DNA of 64,000 nucleotides from positions 1 through 64,000 of the forward strand of contig NW_024387548.1 in NCBI RefSeq assembly GCF_002994745.2, in the 5' to 3' direction. The translations under genes and the position numbers were made by a program. The stretch is from Rosa chinensis. Taxonomy: Eukaryota; Streptophyta; Magnoliopsida; Rosales; Rosaceae. How positions within the stretch are numbered: the stretch's first letter is position 1; the number at the start of each line of letters is the position of its first letter. This document shows positions 45,495 through 57,578 of the stretch, one piece after another. Below the pieces are notes generated by a model. It was not told the DNA's origin and ran no database searches. It worked only from the letters and a program-made list of their open reading frames with translations.

Positions 45495-47229
45495 TGATGC
45501 GGCTGAAAATAGCCTCACAATTTAACCCTGCAAAATGTAGTTGTCAGTATAGGATAAGCAGGGATCGTTCAGTCCGGGGATTGTAGGGTACACCTACACA
45601 AAAAGGTCAATTAACAAATAAAAGAATAAAATGGGGGTTTTGAATTTGGTTTCTAATCTACTTAAAATAAAAACAAACAAATAAACTATATACAATGATC
45701 GACTTCCCTAACCTAGACCAATACCACTCAGAAATTACTAAGTGTAAAAACAGAAAATTCATTTCAACATGCTACAAAAATGTGCCCACTTAAATGCCTA
45801 AAAGAGCTCAAATGAAAAGCTCAGCGGATCAATCCACTTATCTATTCATTCTAATGTAGGCTTGATCGGAAAAGTCCTTACCAAGCCTAATACTATAATT
45901 TCGAAAACACTCAGCGTAATTCTCTTAACTAGTAGTATTATCTAACCTCGAATCAACTCACACGTGCAAATTAACATTAGACATAGAATTTAACACGTAA
46001 TTTCCAGAATCGTTTAACCATTGAACATAGTTTTTACCACTTTTTAGAACTAATGCTACTTGTTTAACTCAGCGCCTTAACAAATAATTACTCTTGGCAA
46101 ATAAGAAAACACCAAACTCTCACCATTATTCTAGCATGCAAACTTATTAACCTAACTCTGAAATTACCTAAACACGTAAAAGGGCACAAGATTGTAACAT
46201 GCATCATAAAAGAATTCTCGAAATTAACTCAATAATAAACTGAAAATCTCAAAATATTAATAAAAATATTCTGAAAATTCCATGTCTCCAATTACAAACT
46301 CGCAAATTGAAACACACAAAACCGAAACAAAATTATAAGTAGAGTCATAGTTATACTTGAAGCTTTCCTCAGCGGCTTAGCAACAAGGTGATGAACTTGT
46401 CTCTGCTATGGTGGTGGAGCATCCTTGACTCAGCGCCTAAGAGCTTTGTAGATTGATGGATGGATGGTGTCACGGTCTTGTAAGATATGGAGGTTTGAGG
46501 AGTGAATTGGGCAGAGTCGGAAAAGTTTTTGGCCAGGAAGTGATAGAGGAATGATCTTGGCTGGGAAGTGATTTGGCTGGGAAGTGATGCCAATTCAGTT
46601 CTGGACGTTGCCTATTTATAGGGGAGCATTGGTTGGCTTTCCCAACTGAAACGTCTTCTTTATGGCCTTAACTCCTCTCATAATGGGGCAATTCCTTTAA
46701 TTTCCAAGCTGAAACATCTTCTCTTATTTATTTTCCAGCTGAAACATCTTTTCTTTTATTCCTCAACTGAAAACGTCTTTTCTCCTTTATTCCAACTGAA
46801 AACGTCTTTCTCTATTTATTTTCCAGCTGAAACATCTTTTTCTTTTATTCCTCAACTGAAAACATCTTTTCTCCTTTATTTCCCTTCTTCATTGCTTGGT
46901 CAAATATCTTAATGCTTTATTTATGACTCCATCATTGCTGTTTCCAAGAGTTCAACCAGGCAACGTTTCCTACAACAAGCAGGAGAATATCAGAATTTTC
47001 TAGAGAAAATAAGGGAAATTAAAATGTAAAGACCGCAAAAATAGTTGACAGTTAGGAATCCTGATCCAGCTAGGATTTTTCATGAATTTTACTTTTTCCG
47101 CCTATTTCACTCCAAACATCAACAAGACTTTCAAAATGACTTAATGACTCAAAACACTAAACTAAGGGAGAAATAAGGCTAAAATGAGGGACATATTAAT
47201 AATATCGTCACACTTTTTTGCTCCTATCA
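45495..47229 (-). mobile_element. Solo LTR, family B (1735 bp)
   Basis: In plus orientation TGATGCGGCTGAAAATAGCC to TTTTTTGCTCCTATCA, flanked by the exact duplication TGATT (45490-45494, 47230-47234). The minus-strand TATA (46613-46620), U3 repeat array (46660-46870) and U5 motif (CCGGGGATTGTAGGG near 45576) are present. No internal region, so a solo LTR. Confidence 0.92.
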
Positions 47230-47841
47230 TGATTCAACTTTTTGTTTTGTTAACTTAAAATCAAGAGTAGTAAAGGTTTTGGACAAAAATCGAGTTTAAT
47301 TAAAAAGGATTGCAATTAGGTGGACTTTTTCATACTAAGTTGCACACTTGAGTTGATAGCCTTTTTATGTGTTTCATGCGTCTAACATGTTATGATTATC
47401 TAGCTTTCTAGAGCTTGAATGCATGTTTATAGGATAGTCTTTGTGCTTTCACTTAGGCTAATTAGCATTGAAAAGTAAAATATGGGAAATTATTTGCTTT
47501 GAATATTTCACATGATCAACTCTTCTCATGACTTAAGATGAACAATAATAGGGTTGAGTCGAATTTGATTATGAATTTGGTTTTGATCTTTGTTTCATAT
47601 GTTCCATTCTTGTACTTGTGTTTATATATTTTATTTCTTTTAATTTTCGGAAATCAATCTAAACCCCCTTAATTCTTACCTTGTATATATTTGTGTATTA
47701 TTATACTTTGTATTTTTATTAATTCTTTTTGTCTTACAATGACAGGTGTACCCTCAATCCCCGGAATAGAACGATCCCTACTCGCTTATACTACTAATGA
47801 TATCTTATAGGGTTAAATTATGCGCTTACTTTTAGCGCGTC
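47230..47841 (+). mobile_element. Family A LTR fragment, segment 2
   Basis: It begins with the duplicated TGATT, continues the LTR from 45494 and ends ACTTTTAGCGCGTCA. GACAGGTGTACC and CAATCCCCGGAATAG lie near 47742-47768. It is followed by the inside of another A LTR (GTAGTAAAGG), so this LTR or element inserted into an older LTR. Confidence 0.82.
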
Positions 47842-48300
47842 AGTAGTAAAGGTTTGTGCAAAAACCGAATTTAATTAAAGAGGATTGCAATTAGGTGGAC
47901 TTTTTCATACTAAGTTGCACACTTGAGTTGATAGCCTTTCTATGTGTTTCATGCGTTAAACATGTTATGATTGTCTAGCTTTCTAGAGCTTGAATGCATG
48001 TTTGATAGGATTAATCTTTGTGCTTTCACTTAGGTTAATTAGCGTTGAAAAGTAAAATATGGGAAATTGTTTGCTTTCTAACGTTTCACATGATCAACTC
48101 CTTTCTCATGACTTAGATGAACAATATTAGGGTTGAATCGAATTTGATTGTAATTTCGGTTTTGATCTTGTTTCTTTCATTCCATTCGTGTAGTTGTGTT
48201 TTATGTTTTTATGTTTTACTTAGTTTTTTTCGAACCTCAATCCAAAAACCCCCTAATTTCGTAAATAATGTTTATACTTGTGAATATCTTTGTGAATAAT
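47842..48300 (+). mobile_element. 5' LTR of the oldest visible A element, segment 1
   Basis: GTAGTAAAGGTTTGTGC and onward, the T-rich part of an A LTR, cut at 48300 (TGAATAAT) by an A3 solo LTR. It continues at 50666. Confidence 0.82.
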
Positions 48301-50660
48301 TGATAGGAGCATTTTAATGCGACGTTTTAACTGCATTTCCCTACATTTTCTGCGTTATTTCCTTAATAAAACCCTGTTTAGGAAAGTTTCCATTCTTTGA
48401 TTGGGAAAGTTCCTATTTGTAGAAAGTTTCTATTTTTGTAGTTTCTATTTATCATTTTAGTAAGTTTCCATTTTCAGTAGTTTCTATTTTTCATTTTTAG
48501 AAAGTTTCCCATTTTCAGTTTAGGAAAGTTGCCATTTTTCATTTTAGGAAAGTTTCTATTTTTCTACTAGTTTCTATTTTCAGGACCTCCGAGCTAGAAA
48601 GTGGAAATGAACTCATAAATGGAAAGAGGAGCTTGCGACTACAAGGGGAGCAAAGATGAAGAACAATGAGCCACAGAAATGAGCAGAAATGAAGAGAAGA
48701 AGTTTTCCTGGTCCAACCAGGAAACCCTGTGGAAAGGAGGAAAGCCACCTATGAAGTTTCCAACGTTACTATGAAAAAAAGAAATGGAAAAATAAAGTGT
48801 TGTGACGTTGGAAATGACATGGCATAGAAGTGACGCATGGAGGCCCAAAACTATCAAGACTTGTTGGATTTTCGGCTAATTGGATAAAAGCCCACAAAGC
48901 CCATGGAACTAGGGTTTGTGACGCAAACCCTAGTCCTAAAGATGTTATGCCGTGAATTTGCAAGAGAGAAACAAGGAAGAGGCGTCCAAGAAAATCAGAA
49001 ATTAAAAGGAGACTTTCTAGGGCTATTTTTATGGAAATAAATCAAGGGATAAACCCTAGAAGACTCCTAGCCGTCCAAGCCAAGAGAAAAAGGAGGATTG
49101 CCGTGCAAACCCTAGGGAATTCGGCCAAGGGATAATGAAGAAAGAAACTAGGGTTTTGCCGTGGGAATAATCAGAAAATAAAAGAGATTTCGTGGAGATT
49201 TCTTAGGGAGCTTTTAAAGGAAAGAGAATATGTGTTGAACACAAAAAGCTCTAAAAGGAGTCTAGATTCATCCCCTTTAATCCCTAAATATATTGTTGCC
49301 GAAATTGGTGTATAAAATCAGAAATTATCTTTTATTTCGGCAAGAATTATTTAGGGAATTAATATTGGAATTTTGTGATTGGTTGCACCACTTCATAGGG
49401 CTTATGTGGCAAGAATTCATTGGAGGAAAATATGTGGACAAAGCAAGCAATAGCCGTGAGCTTTTCTAGGGTTTTTGACGGCATGGAGACCTAGGGGCCG
49501 TCCCCTATATATTCCTCTCTTCTCTCAACGTCAAGGAGTCCACTTTTACGTTTTACACTTTGAAGAAAATTCAGAAAACTCTCTCTAGCCTAGCCGTGTT
49601 CATCTCCATCCTCTAGGGCAACCACGAAGTGCAAGCAAGGCCAAGGAAGAAGAAGACAAGCCGTGCACATCATCCATCACCATCCTTGAAGATTGCTTTC
49701 GAAATTCAAGAGACCATTCATCACTTCATTCATCTCATCTTCATCACGGTGTAATCCGATTCTCCTTGTACCTTTGCTTTGTATTTTCGTTGGTTTTGCC
49801 TTAGTTGACACATATGTATGAACAAGTGTTGTTTTCTGAAATTTTATGATTAATTGTTAATTTTCAGATTCATATATTGTGATTTATGGTTGCTTTTGTG
49901 TGAGTGTTTGATTAAATTTGCATGATAGAAATCTTTTGTATGATAATCTTGAATGGTTCGAAACATTTAGGGTTTTTATGTGAATGTTGCTACGAATTTG
50001 AGAACATGGATCAACTTTTTGGTTTTGTGTTCTTGAATCGATAAGTAGTAAAGGTTTTGTACAAAAACCGAATTTAATCAAAGAAGATTGCAATTAGGTG
50101 GACTTTTTCATACTAAGTTGCACATTTGAGTTGATAGCCTTTCTAGGTGCTTAATGCGTTAAACATGACATGATTGACTAGCTTTCTAGGGTTTGATTGC
50201 ATGTTTGATAGGATTAATCTAGGTGCTTTCGCTTAGGTTAATTAGCATTGAAAGTAAAATATGGGAAATTGTTTGCTTATGAACATTTCACATGATCAAC
50301 TCCTCTTGCATGACTATGATGAACAATGATGAACTTGAATCAATTTTATCATGAGTTTCGATTTTATCTTTGTTCTTACATTCCATTTGTATTTCTATGT
50401 TTTTGCATTTTAATCATTTAGTTAACTTAGTATTTATTTTCAGCAAAAGAAAACCAAAAACAAAATCCCCCTTAATTTCGTAAATAGTGTGTATAATTGT
50501 GAATACCCTTGTGAATATTATACTTTGTTTTAATTTTAATTGTTTAATTGTTTGAAAATGACAGGTGTACCCTCAATCCCCGGAATAGAACGATCCCTAT
50601 TTACTTTATACTACTAATGACATTTCAGGGTTAAATTGTGCGCTCCCAAAAGCGACATCA
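48301..50660 (+). mobile_element. Solo LTR, subtype A3 (2360 bp)
   Basis: TGATAGGAGC to AAAAGCGACATCA, flanked by the exact duplication ATAAT (48296-48300, 50661-50665). U3 repeats lie at about 48385-48580, the GGACCTCCGAGC block at 48583, a TATA-like TATATATT at 49506-49513, and the U5 motif near 50575. Confidence 0.92.
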
Positions 50661-50806
50661 ATAATATACTTTGTTTTAATTTTAATTGTTTAATTGGTTA
50701 ACAATGACAGGTGTACCCTCAATCCCCGGAATAGAATGATCCCTATTTGCTTATACTACTAATGATATTTTCAGGGTTAAATTATGCGCTTGCTTTGAGC
50801 GTATCA
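50661..50806 (+). mobile_element. 5' LTR of the oldest visible A element, segment 2
   Basis: After the duplicated ATAAT the LTR continues ACTTTGTTTTAATTTT, GACAGGTGTACC, the U5 motif TCAATCCCCGG (50719-50729), and ends GAGCGTATCA. A PBS follows, so this is a true 5' LTR. Confidence 0.85.
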
Positions 50807-50811
50807 ATTTT

Positions 50812-50829
50812 TGGCGCCGTTGCCGGGGA
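50812..50829 (+). promoter_or_regulatory. Primer binding site for tRNA-Asp
   Basis: TGGCGCCGTTGCCGGGGA, 5 nt after the LTR end. CCGGGGATTGA (50823-50833) pairs with the U5 motif 93 nt upstream. Confidence 0.88.
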
Positions 50830-51625
50830 TTGAAAAATCACTTGTTATAATTGTGAATATTTGTTTTGTATATATTGTGTTCGAAAAAAAAAAAAAAAAA
50901 AGTTACTTGTTAAGTGTTTGTAATTTTCGAAACTTAGTTAATTAATTACTTAGGTTGTTATTTATATTATTGAGCACGAATTTTAATTGTGAGTTGTAAA
51001 TTAAAGAGGAATAGGTGAAGTCATGTTTATTAATATTGGCCTAAACCCTTATTGGTACCTAGTTCAGGTCCTTAAGGTTGAGGGCGGCCTTTATTAACAT
51101 TCATTGAACTGTCTTCACACTTAGGACTTCTTGCATCTTAGTAAGTATAGCCTATGTGGGATGGTGTCTAGGAAGGGGACGTTCATGACGGGTTCTGGAT
51201 CCAGAAGTGCTTACAAATGGGCCTAAACCACTATGTGGGAGTAGCTCATGCCAAAATGGATTCTGCCTCTCGTGTTCGCCCTCCCTACCTGGCCACTTCA
51301 GTAAGGTTGCCCAAAAGATGTAGGAGGGACTTAGTGTCTAGACGACTATACTTGGGCCGCACGTCCACTTGATTTATCGCTTGGAATTATATTTGATATC
51401 AATAATATTAATAACAAAAGAAATGTTGTGATACACCAAGGTATATTGGATCAAACATAATCTTGAAAAGGGTAGCTGTTTCAGTCCCATTGCACATCAA
51501 TATTCCCTGTTCCCGTACCTAAGTGTTGAAAATATTTTGAACTTTTGTGAAACTAATTGTAAATAAAAAGAAAAAAAAAGAAAAAAAAAGGGAAAAGAAA
51601 AAAAAAAAAGTTTGTTGTGACGTTT
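50830..51625 (+). mobile_element. Leader of the oldest visible A element
   Basis: Leader module with GGTCCTTAAGGTTGAGGGC (about 51066), GGGAGTAGCTCATGCC (51238), GGGCCGCACGTCC (about 51355) and the TTGCACATC phrase (about 51490), then an A-rich run (51556-51609). Cut at 51626 by a family B LTR; the rest of the element is not in the window. Confidence 0.8.
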
Positions 51626-53360
51626 TGATAGGAGCAAAAAGTGTGACAATATTATTGAATATGTGCTCCATTTTAGCCTTGTTTTCCCTTAAGTTTAGTG
51701 TTTTGAGTCATTGAGTCGTTTTAGAGTCTTGTTGAGTGTTTGGAGTGAAATAAGCGGAAAAAGTAAAATTCATGAAAATCCTAGCTGGATCAGGATTCCT
51801 ACTGTCGACTGTTTTTGCGGTCTTTACATTTTATTTTCTCTAGAAAATTCTGATATTCTCCTGCTTGTTGTAGGAAACGTTGCCTGGTTGAACTCTTGGA
51901 AACAGCAATGATGGAGTCATAAAATAAAGCATTAAGATATTTGACCAAGCAATGAAGAAGGGAATAAAGGAGAAAGGCGTTTTCAGTTGGGAATAAAGGA
52001 GAAAGACATTTTCAGTTGAAGAATAAAAAGAGAAAGATGTTTCAACTAGAAAATAAATAAGAAAGATGTTTCAACTTGGAAATTAAAGGAATTGCCCCAT
52101 TATGAGAGGAGTTAAGGCCTTAAGGAGATGTTTCAGTTGGAAATTAAAGGAATTACGATGCAATCATCCGTAATGATGAAGGGTTGATCGACAAAAGCCA
52201 ATGCTCCCTATAAATAGGCAACGTCCAGAACTGAATTTGCATCACTTCCCGCCATCACTTCCAGCCAAGATCACTTCCCATCAAGATAATTTTGCCTATC
52301 ACTTCCTGGCCAAAACTTCCGAGACTCTGCCCAATTCACTCCTTAAACTTCCATCACTACAAGACCGTGACACCATCCATCCATCAATCTACAAAGCTCT
52401 AAGGCGCTGAGTCAAGGACGCTCCACCACCATAAGAGACAAGTTCATCACCGTGTTGCTAAGCCGCTGAGGAAAGCTTCAAAGTGTAACTATGACTCTAC
52501 TTATAATTTTTGTTTCGGTTTTGTGTGTTTCAATTTGCAGTTGTGTAATTGGAGACATGGAATTTTCAGAATATTTTTATTAATATTTTTGAGATTTTCA
52601 GTTTATTATTGAGTTAATTTCGAGAATTCTTTTATGATGCATGTTACAATCTTGTGCCCTTTTATGTGTTTTGGTAATTTTCAGAGTTAGGTTCATAAGT
52701 TTGCATGCTAGAATAACGGTGAGAGTTCTTGTGTGTTTTCTTAATTTGCCAAGAGTAATTGTTATTTGTTAAGGCTGAGTTAAACAAGTAGCAATTAGTT
52801 CTAAAAAGTGGTAAAAACTATGTTCAATGGTTAAACGATTCTGGAAATTACGTGTTAAATTCTATGTGTAATGGTTAATTTGCACGTGTGAGTTGATTCG
52901 AGGGTTAGATAATACTACTAGTTAAGAGAATTACGCTGAGTGTTTTCAAAATTAGTAGTATTAGGCTTGGTAAGGACTTTTCCGATCCAACCTACATTAG
53001 AACGAATCAGATAAATGGATTGATCCGCTAGGCTTTTCATTTGGCTCTTATCTAGGCATTTAAGGTGGGCACATTTTTGTAGCATGTTGAAATGAATTTT
53101 CTGTTTTTACACTTAGTAATTTCCGAGTGGTATTGGTCTAGGTTAGGGAAGTCGATCATTGTATATAGTTTTATTTATTTCGTTTTTATTTTAAGTAGAT
53201 TAGGAACCAAATTCCAAAACCCCCATTTTATTCTTTTATTTGTTAATTGACCTTTTTGTGTAGGTGTACCCTACAATCCCCGGACTGAACGATCCCTGCT
53301 TATCCTATATGACAACTACATTTTGCAGGGTTAAATTGTGAGGCTATTTCAGCCGCATCA
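51626..53360 (+). mobile_element. 5' LTR, family B (1735 bp)
   Basis: TGATAGGAGCAAAAAGTGTG to TTTCAGCCGCATCA. U3 repeats at about 51960-52085 (many ACGT sites changed to ATGT or ACAT), a TATA box at 52209-52216, TTTTTGTGTAG at about 53263, and the U5 motif ACAATCCCCGG at 53273-53283. Followed by a PBS. Confidence 0.9.
52209..52216 (+). promoter_or_regulatory. TATA box of family B 5' LTR
   Basis: TATAAATA after GCTCCC, same place as 11455-11462. Confidence 0.65.
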
Positions 53361-53387
53361 ATTTTTGGCGCCGTTGCCGGGGATTGT
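53273..53387 (+). other. U5-PBS complementary pair (family B)
   Basis: ACAATCCCCGG (53273-53283) is the exact reverse complement of CCGGGGATTGT (53377-53387), 93 nt apart. The outermost pair is A-T here but T-A in family A, a compensating change. Confidence 0.6.
53366..53383 (+). promoter_or_regulatory. Primer binding site for tRNA-Asp (family B)
   Basis: TGGCGCCGTTGCCGGGGA, 5 nt after the LTR end, as in family A. Confidence 0.88.
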
Positions 53388-53613
53388 TAAAATCCCTTGC
53401 ACTTAAAGTGTCATCGATTTTGTTGTATATAGAATGCATGCTAATTTTTGTACCACTTGTGGAATGGTGACAAATTGCGATTTCGGTTAGGCCACGCTTT
53501 AATTGTGATTTAGTTTAAGTTTTATGAGTGTTACGAAATTAAGCATGTCTTTTATCATTGTTGTACAATTTGTAGAAGTTGTTTTTTTAACCATATTGTA
53601 AATTGAATGTGTT
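53384..53613 (+). mobile_element. Leader start of the plus-strand B element
   Basis: TTGTTAAAATCCCTTGC and onward, as in the minus-strand B element (60150-60380), cut after GTGTT at 53613. It continues at 62182. Confidence 0.82.
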
Positions 53614-53838
53614 TGATTCGGCTGAAATAGCCTCACAATTTAACCCTGCAAAATGTAGTTGTCAGTATAGGATAAGCAGGGATCGTTCAGTCCGGGGATT
53701 GTAGGGTACACCTACACAAAAAGGTCAATTAACAAATAAAAGAATAAATGGGGGTTTTTGAAATTTGGTTCCTAATCTACTTAAAATAAAAACAAAACAA
53801 ATAAAACTATATACAATGATCAACTTCCCTAACCTAGA
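53614..53838 (-). mobile_element. 3' LTR of coding-less B element, segment 1
   Basis: In plus orientation TGATTCGGCTGAAATAGCC (other copies have TGATGCGG) to AACCTAGA, cut by the A1 solo LTR. It resumes at 56027 with the duplicated CTAGA. Confidence 0.88.
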
Positions 53839-56026
53839 TGATACGCTCAAAGCAAGCATATAATTTAACCCTAGAAATATCATTAGTAGTATAAGCAAGT
53901 AGGGATCGTTCTATTCCGGGGATTGAGGGTACACCTGTCAATGTAGGACAATATAAACAATTAAAATAAAAAAGTATAATATTTACATAATATAAACACA
54001 ATTTACGATTTAGGGGAGGTTTTAGGTTTTGGTTTTCGAAAATTAAAAGAAAGAATAAAACTAAGTATAACAAAAACACAAATACAAGAATGATATGTAA
54101 GAAACAAAGATTAAACCGATTTCATGATTAAATTCGAATACAAACCTACATTGTTCCAAGTCATGTGAAAGGAGTTGATCATGTGAAACATTCGAAAGCA
54201 AACGATTTCCCATATTTTACTTTCATTGCTAATTAATCTAAGTGAAAGCACATAGACTAATCCTATCAAGCATGTAATCAAACCCTAGAAAGCTAGTTAA
54301 TCATACATGTTCAACGCAAGAAGTTCAAGGAAAGGCTATCAACTCAAGTGCACAACTTAGTATGAATAAGTTCACCTAATTGCAATCCTCTTCAATTGAA
54401 TTCGATTTTTGTCCAAAACCTTTACTACTTTGATTCAAGTTTACACAAAACGAAAAGTCGATTTCATGTTCTTAAATCTAGCACCATTCATATCAAAACC
54501 CTAAGTGTTTCGAACCACATAAGATTAAAATACAAAAGTTATCTATAAAGCAAACTCAATCGAACAATCACACATAAGCAACTTTGGAATCACAACATAG
54601 AATCGAAAATCCTTAATCATCATAAATTTCAGAATATAAACCTTGTTCAAACATAAACGTTAACTAGAACAACATCCAACAAATCAAACAAGGAGAATCA
54701 AAAGTGATTACAAGAAAGAAGGTTGAATTACACCGTGAATGGAGAGATGGATGAATAACTCGAATGATGAACTAAATGAAACTCGAAAGCAAGCTTCAAA
54801 GTACACGGCTTCAAGGTGGAATGGATGATGATGCTCACGGCCTAAGCTTGCTTCTTCCTTCCTTGCTTGAAAACGCCAAAAGTTGCACTAGAGAATGGAG
54901 AGAGCTTCCGCGCGTAGAGAGAATTTTCTGAATTGTAAAGTGGTTCTTGGAGACGTCTAGGGTGCTTGCATATATAGGGAACGGCAATGCTTGGCCTCCA
55001 AGCCGTGATTTTCTGATTATTTTCTCAAGGAATTAAATTAATAATTCACATGCCTTCCACCAATGAGAAATTGCCAAGTAAGCCCTAGTGTGTCATCCAA
55101 CCAATCATAAAACTCCAAGGAGATACCCTAATATATTCTTGCCGAAATTCCTTGAATATTTCTGATTTTCTTCTTGATATTTCGGCCAAAACATGCTTAG
55201 GGTTTCTAGGAATGAACCTAGACGCAATTTGGTCTCTTTCTTGATTTCTTTCCTTAAACTCCACCCTAGAAAATCTCTTGCGTAATCTTTGATTCTTCCC
55301 TTGATTTTTCACGCCACTTTTGCCTCCTCCTTTTGATTTTCACGGCAATGCAACCCTAGGGTTTCCTCCATGCGTCACAAACCCTAATTCCATGGGCTTT
55401 TGATGGGCCTTGATCCATTTTGCCGAAAATCCATAGAGTTTTGGGCCTCGTTGCTTCAACTTCAAGTCTTCTCATCTTCCAACGCAAAACTCATTATTTT
55501 TCCATTTCTTTTTCATGGTTGCGTTGGAAACTTGCTCGGGAAGCCTTCCTCCATTTCGCAGGGTTTCCTAGTTGGATTAGGAAAGCTTATTTCTTCATTT
55601 CTGCTCAAATGTGTGGCCAATTCTTCTCTATTTTGTTCGTCTTGATTTCGCAAGCTCCTCTTTCCATTCGTGCGTTCATTTCCACTTTTTAGCTCGGAGG
55701 TCCTGAAAATAGAAACTAATATGAAAAATGGAAACTTACCTAATTTGAAAAATAGAAACTTTCTAAAATTGAGAAATGGAAAGTTTCTAAAATGAAAAAT
55801 AGAAACTTACTAAAAATGAAAAATAGAAACTTTCCAGAAATGAGAAATGAGAAATGAGAAATGAGAAATGAGAAATGAGAAATGAAGACAAAATGGAAAC
55901 TTTCTACAATAAGGAACTTTCCCAATCAAAGAATGGAAACTTTCCCAAACAGGGATTTTTCAAGGAAATGGCGCAGAAAAATGTAGGGAAATGCAGTTAA
56001 AACGTCGCATTAAAATGCTCCTATCA
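53839..56026 (-). mobile_element. Solo LTR, subtype A1 (2188 bp)
   Basis: In plus orientation TGATACGCTCAAAGCAAGC to AAATGCTCCTATCA, flanked by the exact duplication CTAGA (53834-53838, 56027-56031). The minus-strand TATA is at 54970-54976 and the U3 repeats at about 55715-55945, including a run of five or six GAAATGA units near 55840-55880. Confidence 0.92.
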
Positions 56027-57564
56027 CTAGACAATACACTTGAAATTACTAAGTGTAAAAACAGAAAATTCATTTCAACATGCTACAAAAATGTGCCCAT
56101 CTTAAATGCCTAGATAAGAGCTCAAATGAAAAGCCTCAGCGGATCAATCCACTTATCTGATTCATTCTAATGTAGGCTTGGATCGGAAAAGTCCTTACCA
56201 AGCCTAATACTACTAATTTTCGAAAACACTCAGCGTAATTCTCTTAACTAGTAGTATTATCTAACCCTCGAATCAACTCACACGTGCAAATTAACCATTA
56301 GACATAGAATTTAACACGTAATTTCCAGAATCGTTTAACCATTGAACATAGTTTTTACCACTTTTTAGAACTAATTGCTACTTGTTTAACTCAGCGTCTT
56401 AACAAATAACAATTACTCTTGGCAAATTAAGCAAACACACAAGAACTCTCACCGTTATTCTAGCATGCAAACTTATGAACCTAACTCTGAAAATTACCTA
56501 AACACGTAAAAGGGCACAAGATTGTAACATGCATCATAAAAGAATTCTCGAAATTAACTCAATAATAAACTGAAAATCTCAAAAATATTAATAAAATATT
56601 CTGAAAATTCATGTCTCCAATTACACAACTCGCAAATTGAAACACACAAAACCGAAACAAAAATTATAAGTAGAGTCATAGTTACACTTTGAAGCTTTCC
56701 TCAGCGGCTTAGCAACAAGGTGATGAACTTGTCTCTACTATGGTGGTGGAGCGTCCTTGACTCAGCGCCTTAGAGCTTTGTAGATTGATGGATGGATGGT
56801 GGTCACGGTCTTGTAAGATATGGAGGTTTGAGGAGTGAATTGGGTAGTTGGAATGATCTTGGCTGGAAGTGATAGCAATGAATTATCTTGGGAAGTGATC
56901 TTGGCTGGGAAGTGATGCAAATTCAGTTCTGGACGTTGCCTATTTATAGGGGAGCATTGGTTGGCTTTCCCAACTGAAACGTCTTCTTTATGGCCTTAAC
57001 TCCTCTCATAATGGGGCAATTCCTTTAATTTCCAAGCTGAAACATCTTTCTCTTATTTATTTTTCCAGCTGAAACATCTTTTCTTTTATTCCTCAACTGA
57101 AAACGTCTTTTCTCCTTTATTCCCCAACTGAAAACGTCTTTCTCTTATTTATTTTCCAGCTGAAACATCTTTTCTTTTATTCCTCAACTGAAAACATCTT
57201 TTCTCCTTTATTTCCCTTCTTCATTGCTTGGTCAAATATCTTAATGCTTTATTTTATGACTCCATCATTGCTGTTTCCAAGAGTTCAACCAGGCAACGTT
57301 TCCTACAACAAGCAGGAGAATATCAGAATTTTCTAGAGAAAATAAAGGGAAATTAAAATGTAAAGACCGCAAAAATAGTTGACAGTTAGGAATCCTGATC
57401 CAGCTAGGATTTTTCATGAATTTTACTTTTTCCGCCTATTTCACTCCAAACACTCAACAAGACTTTCAAAATGACTTAATGACTCAAAACACTAAACTAA
57501 GGGAGAAATAAGGCTAAAATGAGGCACATAATTAATAATATCGTCACACTTTTTGCTCCTATCA
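56027..57564 (-). mobile_element. 3' LTR of coding-less B element, segment 2
   Basis: It continues the LTR from 53838. The minus-strand TATA is at 56941-56948 and the U3 repeat array at about 56965-57210. It ends TTTTTGCTCCTATCA. The joined LTR is about 1.76 kb. Confidence 0.9.
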
Positions 57565-57578
57565 ACTACCCCACACTT
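57565..57578 (-). promoter_or_regulatory. Polypurine tract of coding-less B element
   Basis: On the minus strand AAGTGTGGGGTAGT, directly before the 3' LTR. Confidence 0.8.
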
